Positions 1-11,836 of a stretch of 64,000 nt of DNA are shown here, piece after piece. Where the stretch lies: contig JAQGDQ010000430.1 in assembly GCA_030141605.1 (NCBI GenBank), positions 135,128 through 199,127 of the forward strand, written 5' to 3'. The number at the start of each line of letters is the position of its first letter. The first letter of the stretch is position 1. The position numbers and the translations under genes were made by a program. A model generated the notes under the pieces. The model saw only the letters and a program-made list of their open reading frames with translations, was not told where the DNA came from and did no database searches. The stretch comes from Tubiluchus corallicola (Eukaryota; Priapulida; Priapulimorpha; Priapulimorphida; Tubiluchidae).

Positions 1-712
1 GTTAGATGAAACTAAAGTGAAAGGCTCAGCAGAAACGGTGCAACCATTCGTAAAAAATTATACTAATAAGATGCTAAGAAGATACAGGATAATAAGTTTT
101 TATACATGAAAATTCTACTGAAATTGTCAACTATAATTACACAACAAGACTTTGTAAATGTTTTTTCTTCCTTTGAAGTCACTTCCCTTCTCTAGGCGAC
201 ATTATTTGCTAGCTTATTAAACGTGTGGCAGCTGTTCTAACGTTATATAATATCGCTCTAATAAACTGTTTATGGTGTAACAACTTAATTGCTGTATAAC
301 TGTGTTATATCTAATTTGAAGTACTTCTGGTGATCATATTTTCACTTAAACACTGAATTACAAGATAAATCTTTACCTATTACTAGACACCAATTTCTGA
401 CTATTTTACTTAGTAAAGGTATAATCAACAAAGCAAATTATGGAGTTTCTCGATCATTCTTGTCCCATTTGAGTTTGTTTGTACATTTAGAGAAGTACAG
501 GACATGTTACAAGGAGGAATGATTCATTATTAATTAAGACAACATTTTGTACTTAGAGATTTTCATAAGATATCATTAGTTGAGTAATAATTAATTAGAT
601 TATCAATAGAGCAACTACAAAATGACCATCGTAGTGCGGGATTAAAAAGCCGGCAGGCTACCCCGGAATTCCACCCACTGACTCCCGAGCCAAGTTGAAT
701 TCCGTCCACTGG
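1..712. other. unannotated AT-rich stretch
   Basis: I see no gene, RNA or repeat structure here beyond generally AT-rich sequence. Short open frames near the right end belong to the adjacent pentanucleotide array. Confidence 0.5.
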
Positions 713-1072
713 TATAAAATACAATACAATACAATGTGATGCAATACAATACACAATAAAATACAATGCAATAGAATATAATACAATACAATGCAATGCA
801 ATACAATACAATACAATACAATACAATACAATACAATACAATACAATACAATACAATACAATACAATACAATACAATACAATACAATACAATACAATACA
901 ATACAATACAATACAATACAATACAATACAATACAATACAATACAATACAATACAATACAATACAATACAATACAATACAATACAATACAATACAATACA
1001 ATACAATACAATACAATACAATACAATACAATACAATACAATGCAATACAATGCAATACAATACAATACAAA
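713..1072. repeat. (AATAC)n pentanucleotide microsatellite
   Basis: About 360 bp of the 5-mer AATAC/ACAAT repeats. The first ~80 bp is imperfect (interruptions such as GTGATGC and AATAAAA), the centre is essentially perfect, and a few ACAATGCAAT interruptions lie at both ends. Because 5 is not a multiple of 3, the array is open in several frames on both strands and creates false ORFs of Tyr-Cys-Ile-Val-Leu and Gln-Tyr-Asn-Thr-Ile type. Confidence 0.97.
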
Positions 1073-2836
1073 TCGTTAGTGTTGGACTGTGTTGTTGATT
1101 AGTGCAATTATTATCCAGATTACCATTTTTAGGCTTCAGAAAAACAGTATCAATACCCATTTTTAACTAATATTGCTTCTGTTTTCATTGTTTCCACGTG
1201 TCTTGGGCCAAGGTTTGTGCACAATTTATTTTTTTCCAGAAATCACATAGATGACAAGACATCAATAATGTCAGATGGGTGCTAGGACTGTTTCCTACTC
1301 AGAATGCGAAGAATACAGTTCCAATGAAAAAAATAAGGTTTTCGATTTTTTTCGCCTACTTCGGTTTTAAATTTATAATCTTTCGCTCTTTTGACCTGTT
1401 AATATTTTCCGCGTTAAATACAATGATTTTCTTTCGATTTTAGTACTTTTAAATTGAACTTTGTACTAATAAAATTGGAATTATAAATCGAGCGTGTTAT
1501 AAAATTGGAATTCATAAACTGTTTTATGTTTTACGGTTGCTATATAGCCATAATTATAGCTTTTTCTCTTCTCATTTGTATTAAAATGCAGATATACGTG
1601 CAGGTGTGAGTTCGTTCATGTAGAGAGCGTTTTAACCCTTTCCTTCAGCCGCGCTCTGAGGTTGGGCGAATCTTCTCCGGTTCATGAATCTCGCAGTTAA
1701 GCCAGTTACATATGAACCACCAAACCCCCAAATCAGATTGTCTTTGTGCGCAGACAAACCGAAACCTACTTATCATTCTTTTGAAAATTTCATTGTTTTT
1801 CCAGTATAGGTTGCTAAGTAGCAGTTTAATAAACTTTTGGTTTATATAAAATAAATATTATTTATCGTGCTGCACCCCATTGTTCTTCTACACTAGCGCC
1901 GCCCTTGTGTTTCGCCTCGAAAGTTCATCCTTGTTGGAGTGTATCTGGGCGTGTCATCTGAAGAGGCAGCCGACAGACGTCTGATTAATAACGCTTCGAT
2001 TAGCAATTATTCTGCGTAGTGCTGATTTCCAATAGTTGCCGTGTCTTGGTCGATTTAAAAAACCTGCACTATACGTGAAGTGCGTGTTGATAATGTTAAT
2101 AATGCCCTGGCAAATTTCAGCCATTTCTATAGTTCTTTTGTGTCATATTTTTAAGTAAAGTGGCGAGATTTATCAAAAATCGAATCTAATTTTGGTAAAT
2201 GTTAGTTCAAAGTATACTAAATAACTGATTTATTTGAGTCGAAATGAAGTTTGGTAATTGTCTAAGTCCACAACATTACTAGCATACTGTAATCCTTATA
2301 CACTACAAACAGTTACTTTTACAAACTCATTTTACGTAAGGCGTCACTGTCAGCTTGTTGAACTCTTGATACATGTGCACATATAACTCACTCATTTTAG
2401 AAAATTAACTTTTTTTCTGCTCCAACTTCTGTTCTTAGTTTTGTGACTTTGGAAATATTAATTATTTGGTCTGTTGACATTGTCTTAACAAAAAATTTTG
2501 GAGCATTTTCGTTTTTTACCGAATTAAACTAAATGTGCACTCGGCTCGTATATGATGCAAGTGTAAATTTCTCATATTAGAATTTTTAACAGAAATGTTT
2601 CTTTTTCACTTTTTTATTATTCGATTTTCACTATATTTGACAATGTTTTTCTGTAGAATATTTAAAAATCGTTTAACAACGAACGAAAATTAATTCTGTG
2701 TGCAATTTTAACTGATGAATTTCAATCAGCATTTCGTTATACAAACAAGTTTACAATCTTGGAATTTCAAATTTTCTAATGCGAAATTTATTGACTAACA
2801 ATATGTTTCTTAGTAGTTTCAGATACAACGTTATAC
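1073..2836. other. unannotated AT-rich stretch
   Basis: No recognisable gene. A 15-mer, TATAAAATTGGAATT, is present in near-identical form around 1468 and 1497 as a short direct repeat. A slightly GC-richer patch lies at about 1875-1990. No ORF here resembles a known protein. Confidence 0.45.
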
Positions 2837-3262
2837 CAGGGGCGTATCTACCAATAGCTGTAGACAAGGGCCCCAAATTTTCAGGGCGTCAGATTTTAAG
2901 AACCCAATGTTAAAAAAATTCTTTTTGCCCTTGGAAAATGAGTGTCCTTTTATATTCCTTTAGATCGTGTATTTTATAACACACCACAAGCAGTTACTTT
3001 AGCTACTTTCAATATGCAATATGATAGCAAAGAAATACAATTGTTTCATAAACTGTACCATACCACAAGCAGTTGCTCTGTATACAATCACTATGCAGAT
3101 ATACATAATTAAGAATAGCCTCTTAAGTAATAGTGCTGCTAACACACCACAAGTAATTATGTACCAAACTTCATATTTAAATAACCATGAGCAAATAACA
3201 GGGGAGATGGGCGGAACTGAAACATCAGCCTAGGGTGTCGTAGTGTGTTGATACGCCCTCTG
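2837..3262. mobile_element. decayed hAT-type MITE
   Basis: The left end begins CAGGGGCGTATC and the right end reads GATACGCCCTCTG, which is the inverse with one inserted base. CAGGGG-type ends are typical of hAT superfamily elements. The flanking 8-mers CGTTATAC and TGTTAACC match at 5 of 8 positions, so a target-site duplication is possible but eroded. The interior carries three degenerate copies of an ACACCACAAG-type motif (about 2990, 3062 and 3143) and no transposase. A 70-codon frame inside it (3021-3233) is not expected to be a gene. Confidence 0.6.
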
Positions 3263-4149
3263 TGTTAACCGCACGTTGAACTTGTTCTTGCTCCATTTCT
3301 GTAATTATTACGTAGTTCATTACACGAAGGTCACCTTGGAATAGACACAACACTGCAGAATAACACACTAAAAACATGTAGCATTCAATAAACGATTGTC
3401 AAGTAATAAAATTTACTTCACGGATATCTCATAACCACTTATAAATGAATAAAACTGACCGTAGCGAGCATTTTATATAACATGAACAATGTCTTTCCTC
3501 GTTGGTTTTGTTCAGTTTATTACACGTTTAGCCAGTTATAAGTGACATCCTGAATCAGACACAGCGGGTGGTATGCTGGCTACATAAAATCTGTTCTGCC
3601 AAAACGACGTTTTTGTGCTCGAGGGGAGGAGGACAAGTGACCAAGCGAGCCGAATGATGACCGATTAGCAAACCATCTGCGCTACAATTTTTTCACTGCA
3701 GCTTCAACGCATTGGCAAAGTGAAAGATGGGGAAGCCATGCTGCCTAGAATATGTAAACGACAGTTGCTCTGTTGTCTAACTAAGGCCAAACCTGATAAA
3801 AAGAGTTTGCGTTGTTTGCACGTTTATACATTCTAAAAGACGGAACGCCCCACTTGTTGGTAGATGTGCAAACTACGTTTGATTCTAACAAAACAAACAT
3901 TTATGGTAAGCTTATTTTGTGAAATTAAGATTTAAGGTTAAAATTAAGATATTGACAACAAATATAAAACAATAGGCTTATAGCTGAATAATTTAGACAA
4001 GAAATCCTAAGGTGAGACTTTCAAAAGGGTGTCCCAGTTTTCAAGGTTTATCAGTTAAATGAATAATAGTTTTATAGATAAACTGAGTGGTTCTTTCATT
4101 TTTGAATAGCATGTTTAGGTTTCGCGAGCAGAAGCCACGATTTAGATTT
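3263..4149. other. unannotated stretch
   Basis: No gene or structured repeat recognised between the hAT-type MITE and the first SINE copy. Confidence 0.4.
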
Positions 4150-4351
4150 GGGTGGCTGAGTGGCTAGGTTTCGGACTGCAAGCGTCTTGAGTTCGAGTCT
4201 AGCGGCTAGACACCAATACATATGCCCTGCATGTTATTTGTTATTTGTGTGCTGCGTCCTTACTTGTATTGTTGCAAGTCGCAAAATAGCCGTTGGTGCT
4301 AATGTTATCTGTTAAACGAGCGACGGTAAATAAATGCTATCTTTGTCTTTT
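4150..4351 (+). mobile_element. tRNA-derived SINE, copy 1
   Basis: The head (4150-4210) is tRNA-like. It has an A-box-like GGCTGAGTGGCTAG and a B-box GAGTTCGAGTC, and resembles a type II (Leu/Ser-like) tRNA. A non-tRNA body follows with TGTTATTTGTTATTTGTGTG, and the tail contains GGTAAATAAATGCTATC and TTTGTCTTTT. Copies at 38707-38898 (+) and 37820-37972 (-) share head and body, which is what defines this as a family. Internal Pol III promoter boxes are what such SINEs use. The copy has no coding capacity; its tail segment GCTATCTTT is duplicated just downstream (to about 4370). Confidence 0.8.
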
Positions 4352-4706
4352 AATTGCTATCTTTCTTTAGAAAAAAATCTTGAATTTTTACTACCGTTAA
4401 TTCTTTCATCATTGCATTTTGTATAATCATTTATCAAGATGGCTGCGACCGCATTATAAAATAATGCCTTTTTCCAAAAGATTCATCCGCTTTTTTTAAT
4501 TCTTATAAACGAAAGATTTTTTTACAAATGAAACGGGTTACTTTCTAAACCATTAAAAGAAACCCTTTTTAAAGGGTTATAATATGACTTCTTGTGCCTA
4601 TAGTACCGTGGAGTACGTTTAAAAATCACCTAGGTACCTATCCTGATGTTATTAATACCAATCTAATTTTTGAGAAACTGATTGATGAAAGGAAAACCAA
4701 AGTTTT

Positions 4707-4860
4707 AAACCTTATATAATTTATATAATTTATATTATTAATTTATAATATAATTTATATTATTATAATATTATATTATAATATAATATAATAACTAATA
4801 TATTAATACTAATATCATATTAATGTAACATGTTAAGTATATATTAATATTAATAGAGGT
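4707..4860. repeat. AT-only low-complexity palindromic tract
   Basis: About 150 bp almost entirely of A and T, made of shuffled ATAATTTATATT and AATATTATATT words that are self-complementary at many offsets. It could extrude as cruciforms or act as an unwinding or scaffold-attachment sequence, but only the composition is seen. Confidence 0.7.
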
Positions 4861-4975
4861 TATTAATTACGCTAGTAATTTATGCTACGCAAAACTTATT
4901 AACGCAATTTTCAAGCTTTGCACACATTTACATGTGTAACGTTAATTTTGTGATTTTGAAACAAAAAATCACTGT

Positions 4976-5110
4976 GAACGGTTCAACACAAATCAAAATG
5001 CACTAAGTACATTTCAACACAAATCAATGTGCACTAAGCATATTTCAACACAAATCAAGATGCAGGAAGTACATTTCGGCACAAATAAAAAAACGCACTA
5101 AGCAAGCTTC
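4976..5110. repeat. short tandem repeat, ~31-32 bp unit, 4 copies
   Basis: Four imperfect copies of a unit containing TTCAACACAAATCAA and GCACTAAGYA follow one another. The third carries GCAGGAAG for GCACTAAG and the fourth has CGGCACAAATAAAAAAACG. No coding frame is implied. Confidence 0.75.
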
Positions 5111-5962
5111 TGAAATTAAAAAACAACATCACAAATTTTCTTAAATTTACGCCACACTGCTAAGTTCCTTTCTTTGTCACAGTTTATCACACTCAAGCAG
5201 AAAAATATTCAGTCACTACTTCTGAATTAAAATCTTGTAAAACCTGATTGTTGCGCTTGAGATATTCACCTAATCCACGTGGCTTCGCCGCTAATCCGAT
5301 CTTATCCATCTCCGCGCACGCGCAGTGGTGCTCTCACTACCGCGTGTGAGTTTTTCCATTTCGGCAACTTTTATGTGTTTAAGTTTCGAGGAAAATGAAG
5401 TAGACTTGCCTCTGGCTGTTAGACAACAACACAGTCAAGTTACCTAACAAGCGTCGTTGCCCCACGGCCAAAAATATTTCAGCCTTGTATCATTTGTTGA
5501 GCGGTGCCGGGCTCAAAGAGTTACGACCTATGGTTAGAGATGGTTCTAGCCAGAGGACATGCGATGAGACAGCTCTGCACAAGAAGAGAGATGCTAGCAG
5601 ATTTACCTAACAATGACGAGGAGCAACCCTAAACCAGACGAAGAATTTGGTCGAAAATGCGGAGAAAGAATAAAATTCAGGTGGTGCCTAGAGGTGGTGG
5701 AGTATTTCAAATAACAGTTAAAAATGTGTCGCAGAATTGAGTGTAAAGATCAAGGAAAAAAGTTGAGTGGCTTGAGTCACTTTTGTGGGTCCACTAATGT
5801 GCTTCGTTGCCTCTTTTACACAGCCCTAACTGTTGAGTTTATGTAATGCTGTCTTCTGTCTTTGCAAAACAACTAAAATGAAAACTGCATTCAGTTAAAC
5901 AAAAAATGAAAAGTCTAGTTCTAAAATGACAGTTGTTTCTAATTTACACATTGGCTTTCATT
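5111..5962. other. unannotated stretch with a CpG-richer patch
   Basis: A GC-richer patch at 5270-5350 contains several CpGs. Short open stretches at about 5390-5610 read like protein in pieces in two different frames, but I cannot match them to a family and both are closed within about 60 codons. I see nothing firm here. Confidence 0.3.
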
Positions 5963-6395
5963 TGTAGTGGAACTAGAATTAGAATTACAAATTTATTTCA
6001 CAGTGAATCTTGCATACCAATTGTTGACACATTATAAAATATAAACGAGTCACTGTGATGAGGAGATTTCGAGTTCTCCTCCAGATAAGTGCAACAATTG
6101 ACAATTAACATTACATAGTGATTCGCAAAAGTTATAATGTACAAATTTGAGAAAAGTTAAGTGTTGTTAGTAACTTAAGATCTGGATGAGTCAAATTGTA
6201 GTGAGTTAATTATATCGTTGTAATAAGTAATTCTTTCATGTTTTTTAAGTTGATAAAGGCTAAGAGTTTTCATTTCACGTGGAATTGATGACCATAATTT
6301 AATAGCATTAAGATTTTGATGTATGTCTATTTCATTATATTTGTTTTTCAAAGAGGGAGTAGCTAGGTTTCGACTGAACACCCTTTGTAATGATC
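5963..6395 (-). mobile_element. LINE 3' fragment with ORF2 C-terminus
   Basis: On the minus strand a 68-codon frame (6381 to 6175) contains the sequence KLWSSIPREMKTLSLYQLKKH. This fits the conserved LWNSLP-x-x-[IM]-[RK]-x-x-x-SL-x-x-[FL]-K ending of reverse transcriptase ORFs of CR1/L2-like non-LTR retrotransposons. Downstream is an untranslated region with AATAAA (plus 5992-5997) and a short tail of two GAATTA-type repeats (5972-5987 on plus). Upstream of 6395 the frame and similarity stop, so this is a 5'-truncated insertion. The clade assignment is inferred from the motif only. Confidence 0.7.
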
Positions 6396-7312
6396 ATGCT
6401 GATTTGAAACTGGACTAAAGTGGAACTCCACGGAGCATCAGTAGCTTTTTAACATCCTTGCTTTTCACACCACGTTTTCATATTTATTCGAAAAGTCAGC
6501 AAGCTTCTATGGCAGTATTTACATAGTTTCATAGAATAGTTTGTAGTTTAACAGGGAAGATACAAGCTTGGTAGAAGCTTTTTTCATACTATACTGCAAT
6601 TAATTTACTTTTTTGTTTTTTTCTGTATGCAGTCAGGTGTTATTTCGTATAGATACTCTTCCTTTAATTGTATCAACCCTTATGTTTGCTGCTTGTCGAC
6701 GAATTTTTTAAACTTTATTTATAAAGAGTGCTTTTTGTGCCTTAAAATTTGTCATGTATCTCTGTCATAAGTTCACGTTACTTTCTTAAACACAACGCTA
6801 CCTGTCTACCCCTTAGCACGTTACTGGAAAGGTAAAAACAAAGCAAAAGCTGTTTGATTTTCAGATGATTAAAATCGTCTACAAGAAAGGAAGAAGAAGA
6901 GAACAACAAAATAGAAGGAAAATAAGAAACTCGTCTACATCTGTAGTAAATATTTTTTCCTCTAGTTAACCTGGCGATTTTATAAAGAAAAGCAAAAACA
7001 GGTATGTACTAACAATGTAGAACCAATTATAATATATAATCGGGGAAGAGAGGCACAGAAATGAAAATACCCAGAGGAATTATTTCGTGAACAGGAATCG
7101 ATGGCGCAACAGAAAGATTTTGCTGTCTGAAGAAATGCCAAGTCGTCACGTTATGTACTGGCGCAAGTGGATTACATTGTCTGCATAACACTTTGTCTTT
7201 AGTAAATTAACATATTATTAAAAATTGATTGATCTCATTACTGGCTTGGGGGGACCCAATCACATTACCGCAAAAATGCAATACTAATAAATTAGAATGT
7301 CTAAAAAAAATT
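6396..7312. other. unannotated AT-rich stretch
   Basis: No gene recognised. A purine-rich patch at 6884-6930 is rich in GAAGAAGAGAA and AGAAGGAAAATAAG but forms no regular array. Confidence 0.4.
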
Positions 7313-7387
7313 GCACGTCCACTGGGACTTGCACCCAAGACTTTCTTTTTTCTGGGCATCTGTGTTAGCCATTATACCGTAGAGGCA
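7313..7387 (-). pseudogene. tRNA-like relic (SINE head or tRNA pseudogene)
   Basis: Read on the minus strand it has CGGTATAATGGCTA as an A-box-like segment and GGGTGCAAGTCCCA as a decayed T arm/B box. It aligns well with 31126-31200 (+): both have GGTATAATG, then CCCAGAAAA or CCCGGAAAG, then AGTCTTG, then a T arm and TGGA(C/G)GTG. The anticodon stem is not convincing, so a functional tRNA is unlikely. Confidence 0.5.
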
Positions 7388-7510
7388 CTTGACACTTTAA
7401 ACTCAGAAATTCAGAAGGAAAATTCAGATTTTAGACTCGGGAATTAGAATCCGCGCGTAGTATACGAGACCTGGCATATAAATGCACAAATTAAAAAAAT
7501 GTAAAAAGTT

Positions 7511-7580
7511 GTATCTCCACCGGTATTCGAACTCAAGACCTGCTTTCTGGGCAGTTGCTACTGCCAGTTATCGCTCTAAG
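7511..7580 (-). pseudogene. tRNA-like relic with strong B box
   Basis: The minus strand contains GTCTTGAGTTCGAATACC with an upstream CCCAGAAAGCAG, resembling the relics at 7313-7387 and 31126-31200. The A-box region (AGCGATAACTGGCAGTAG) is degenerate. It is probably another tRNA-derived fragment. Confidence 0.4.
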
Positions 7581-7908
7581 TTTAGTAACAATATTAATAA
7601 GAAGTCAAATAAGAACATATAATCAGAATATGAATTAAGTGAACTTAAGTGAACACAATAAGATTGCATTTTTAATAGCTTATTGTACTACTCTTTAATC
7701 AAATTGCCTAACATCACAAGTTTACATATTTGTTAATATTGTAACCAATGTTGTAGTGTCCACTCATGTATTATCATATTTTATTATGTTGAGTTGAAGC
7801 AGCAGACACGATGGTCTCTCACTGCCCTTTCTTCTGCACATGATGTCTTCCCCGTTTGTAACTTCTGATTTGTTGCACTATCTGTTCGAGAGAAAAAAAA
7901 TAAATTGT

Positions 7909-8462
7909 CTATGTCGGTGTCTATATCTATGTCTATGTCTATGTCTACGTCTACGTCTACGTCTACGTCTACGTCTACGTCTACGTCTACGTGTACGTGT
8001 ACGTGTACGTGTATGTGTATGTGTATGTGTATGTCTAAATCCATGTCTATGTCTATGTCTATGTCTATGTCTATGCCTATATCTAGGTCTAGGTCTGTGC
8101 CTATACCTATGCCTATGTCTATGTCTATGTCTATTTCGTGTATGTGTATGTGTATGTGTATGTCTATGTCTAAATCCATGTCTATGTCTATGTCTATGCC
8201 TATATCTAGGTCTAGGTCTGTGTCTAAGTCTATGTCTATGTCTGTGCCTATACCTATGCCTATGTCTATGTCTATGTCTATTTCTATGTCTATGCCTGTG
8301 TCTAGGTATAGGTGTAAATCCATGTCTATGTCTATGTCAACGCCTACGTCTATGTGTATGTCTATGTCTATGTCTATGTCTATGTCTATGTCCATGTCTA
8401 TGTCTATGTCTATGTCTATGTCTATGTCTATGTCTATGTCTATGTCTATGCCTATGCTCATT
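7909..8462. repeat. hexanucleotide array (TGTCTA)n with variant blocks
   Basis: About 550 bp of 6-mers. The main unit is TGTCTA. Homogeneous sub-blocks of TACGTC (about 7945-7990), GTGTAC then GTGTAT (about 7990-8034) and TATGTC (right half) replace one another. A composite block with TCTAAATCCATG and CTATATCTAGGTCTAGGTCT occurs twice (about 8034-8100 and 8165-8222), showing internal segmental duplication. Open frames on both strands (Ile-Asp, Ser-Met, Cys-Leu repeats) come from the 6-mer period and are not evidence of a gene. Confidence 0.95.
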
Positions 8463-9894
8463 CCTGTGCCCTAATTTTACCCATATAGTATTTTTCTGGA
8501 AAATTTACGACGTCCCGCTTGATCTGTCAGCATGAGTACAGGAACAGGTACATACCACTTGTACACTGAACCCAAGCAACGCGTACTTAGCATACAGAAA
8601 CACCCCGTGCGGTGGGTCTTTCTTTTGATAATTGCCAGGACTTATCATAAATGCACGTCGACTCCTACAAGCCGTAAAATTCATTGTATTTTCCGTCATA
8701 AAATGTCAATATGATGGTTGTTACATGTCGTTAAAATGTTTTATTATTCCTTGGTGCATTTGGCTCTTGTCTTATCTACGTTGCTCAGAGCTTACAGCGT
8801 TTACAGCCCAGTCATTGGGGGCTTCGCTCATTCGTTCTTGATGAAACATGTCCGATCATTTAGAGCTTCTCTAAGGAAGCTGTCAGCAGAAAGTAGCAAA
8901 AAGACATAGAAATTTACAGTTGCTACTGTATTAGCAGAAACGTGATAAAAACGTGGAGTTAGTTTTGATAGAATTATAGTTCAAAAAGAAAGTACAAATT
9001 TTGTCACATACAAAAATTTTACCCTCGCTAGAACCACATGTCCACTTAAAAACCTGTCCCGATTTGCGCATGCGCAAAATGAACCTAAAACATGTAGCAG
9101 TTATCTTGGTCTCCCAACATACGATATTTTTTTTGTTGAATTAATTTTTACCGAACCTGGAAATCTAAACGTCTAAAATAGCCAGTAATACATCCCAATC
9201 ATAAATAAAATTAGTACTCTTACAATTTGTTTATATATATTTTTCGTGCTGACTAATATGATTGTATATATCTATTATGTATATAGTTTGTGCAGACTCA
9301 TGTGTACTTGAATGATACGATGATACAGATTGTACCCACACTTAAATACCTTCGTACTATTAACAATGATCTGAAGGATAATGAAGATATTTGTGAACCA
9401 AACACAGTTGTTCTATGTCCGTATTTAAACTTTAATAAGAAAGTTTAGTAATTGTTTTTTCTAATGTTAAATCCTTTCTCTTCGTAAGCCACTGTTCTAC
9501 CTTTTACTATCTTTCACTGTCGGTTAATTCTAACAAATATATTCAAGAGAAACTCACAGTATCATACAATAGTGGTATAAAGAAACTTTTTAAACTTAAG
9601 TGATTGCAGTGTATCTCAGATGTGTGTAGATCTACCTCTTCCATATTTTTTACGCATACACGACGTAAATGTTATGCTGATCTGATGGTAAATGACTCTG
9701 AGATACGGCAGAGTTGAATTTTTTGTTTACTTCCTTGTCCTTTCGGTAGGGTAGCTATGAATTTTTTAATTGTTGCATATGATTAGTAGTTCTAGAAACA
9801 AAAGCAGAATTGAATTGAAATAATTTGCAGACTCGTGTAACATAATAATTATACTACAGGCTCCTTATTTTGATTGCCATAAAATTGCCATAAA
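8463..9894. other. unannotated stretch
   Basis: Several short overlapping frames (8505-8909) have no recognisable domain. No repeat structure stands out. Confidence 0.4.
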
Positions 9895-9974
9895 TCTCGG
9901 TGGTCTACCCACTGAGTTGATTGTACAGACGTAAGTTGAAAACAAGCTCTCCGGTTCGAATCTGGAGACTGGGC
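9895..9974 (+). pseudogene. tRNA-like sequence with B box
   Basis: CTCCGGTTCGAATCTGGAG forms a T-arm-like hairpin with a canonical GGTTCGAATC B box. Upstream CGGTGGTCTACCCACTGAG is a weak A-box candidate. A full cloverleaf is not evident, so I call it a degenerate tRNA-derived sequence. Confidence 0.35.
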
Positions 9975-10632
9975 ATTTTTCACGTTTCACCGTACACAGT
10001 GAAATATTCCTTTTTAATGCGAGTAATTGCTAAATACAACCACTTAAGCACTCAAAATATAACTAATTCCCCATCACCCATCAAACTACAACACAGTTTA
10101 CGTAGATTTTTTCCGTTAACGAATGTTCTCACCTTTGCCTGTTTAGATGTTCTGCAATTTATTTCTGTAATGGTTATGAGTAAATGATGACTTTATTGCA
10201 AGTTACTTAATCGATACGCGTCATATAAAAACCTCAGTGAGCTTTATCCGTGGTCCTTAGTACGGTTTCTTTTGCTTTGTTACCACAATGGCCACCTGCA
10301 ATCGTATCACAAAGGTCTAGGTTCCAGTAGAAAGGGTTAAGCTTTATTGTTGTTGTTTTTGTTTATGAACGAAGAGCACCTTAAGTTACAAAACAGATGG
10401 TGGCGAGTTTATAATCGTGAAACTTGAGATGCTCGTGATACAAGAGAAAACGGCAAGCGATCACGTGACACGAAATACAGGACATTGACTCTTGCCTCCT
10501 TGAAATCGTTTGAGTGAAAATAGAGAATTACATAAAAATCCTTAAACTTTAATAATTAGTAATTATTAATTGTGAATCTTATTCATGTACCTATAAATTT
10601 GCATGTAAAAATCTTAATTATTTAATCAGGAT
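9975..10632. other. unannotated stretch
   Basis: No recognised gene. The frame at 9921-10187 starts inside the tRNA-like sequence and has no family features. Confidence 0.4.
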
Positions 10633-10751
<119 letters not shown>

Positions 10752-11090
10752 GAACAAGAACAATAATAGACTAATTAACAATAAGGACTTACTTAGCCTT
10801 CACTGTGTGATAAGTTTTTACTGAATTGCGACTGATTTTTCGAAGCAAGACTTTTTAATATTACCAAGTAATTTATGCTCAGTTTAATTAATGTGACTAT
10901 TTAGGTTAAGTATATAATTATACAATAGGTTGCCTCATTGTATTATATTGTTTTGTAAGATTATGAAAATTTTACTAACCACATACTGAAGTTTGTGAGG
11001 TAACTGGTGAAACACTTGCAACAGCAGTGCAAAGTTCATGAATACATGAAAATAAAATCGACACATTACAAAATTAATGAAAAAAACATG

Positions 11091-11145
11091 GCTGAGAGTA
11101 GGTTCGATCTTCCCATTTCTAATGCGGAAGTAACACACCTTCAGC
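11091..11145 (-). pseudogene. truncated tRNA-like relic
   Basis: On the minus strand the ends GCTGA and TCAGC can pair, and the 3' half (GAAGATCGAACCTACTCTC) resembles the T arm of the intact initiator tRNA-Met genes 100-700 bp away. It is too short (about 55 nt) to fold as a tRNA. It could be a decayed iMet copy. Confidence 0.3.
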
Positions 11146-11240
11146 TATTTTAAAACCTTGATGAGTGCATTTCAACGTGATTACGCATGAATATAAAGAC
11201 GAAAAGCTTTTTACATAGTTCGCGAAAATGTACAAAACGA

Positions 11241-11312
11241 TAGCAGAGAGTAGTTTCGATCTACCGACCTCTGGGTTATGGGCCCAGCACGCTTCCACTG
11301 CGCCACTCTGCT
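11241..11312 (-). tRNA. initiator tRNA-Met (CAU), copy 1
   Basis: This is a 72-nt gene on the minus strand that delivers initiator methionine to the ribosomal P site at translation start. The acceptor stem AGCAGAG/CTCTGCT pairs perfectly, with discriminator A at 11241. The anticodon arm is CTGGG-CCCATAA-CCCAG with anticodon CAT. The T loop is ATCGAAA, with the A residues typical of eukaryotic initiator tRNAs instead of TTCGAAT. The T stem GGTAG/CTACT pairs with one G-T. There is no intron. A Pol III terminator TTTT lies just downstream (complement of 11234-11237). The sequence is identical to the copy at 11765-11836. Confidence 0.97.
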
Positions 11313-11764
11313 ACTACTTACGGGAATTCGAATGAAACTTCTTACAAAGCTCTGAAGTGCACAAATTTACGACTGAAGCACATGTAATTATTTTCAGTAT
11401 TGCATCAGCCACTCGCTTCCTCTTGAGCATAAATGGCGCTTGTCTTTTTTCTAGCTTCTACATGTATAAAGACATTTATTTTTGCAGTAGAAACATTAAA
11501 CAAATAATACTCAATGTTTCATACACTGCGCAGATTATATTTTATATTGTGCAGTAATTTTGTGCCTAGTTCAAGTAATGGTTATAAAACGATATAAAAT
11601 GTGGTCTGTGTAGAGAGAGAGAGAGAGACCCGGTGTATTTGGTCGCTGCTGTAGTTTTCGGCTGCTTAATTAACTTATCTCTAATAATTCGTTTGATTTT
11701 ATTCAAAAAAACGAGAAACATAAAGAACTTTCTAATTAATTGTTTGGAAAAAGACAGACACGCT

Positions 11765-11836
11765 TAGCAGAGAGTAGTTTCGATCTACCGACCTCTGGGT
11801 TATGGGCCCAGCACGCTTCCACTGCGCCACTCTGCT
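11765..11836 (-). tRNA. initiator tRNA-Met (CAU), copy 2
   Basis: A second 72-nt initiator tRNA-Met gene, identical over its whole length to the copy at 11241-11312 and in the same orientation, with 452 bp between them. It has the same perfect acceptor stem, CCCATAA anticodon loop and ATCGAAA T loop. The nearest T run downstream on the minus strand is TTTTT at the complement of 11748-11752, about 12 nt past the gene, so the primary transcript would have a longer trailer than copy 1. Flanking sequences of the two genes look unrelated. Confidence 0.97.

Noticed and set aside
563-1160. Overlapping ORFs rich in Tyr-Cys-Ile-Val-Leu or Gln-Tyr-Asn-Thr-Ile
   Set aside because: They are translations of the (AATAC)n array in several frames and both strands.
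4707-4860. Replication origin
   Set aside because: AT-only composition is not evidence of origin activity in an animal genome.
7784-8535. Long ORFs of Ile-Asp, Cys-Leu and Ser-Met repeats
   Set aside because: The hexanucleotide period keeps any frame open; no non-repeat domain is attached.
9895-9974. Functional tRNA gene
   Set aside because: Good B box only; acceptor and anticodon stems do not pair.
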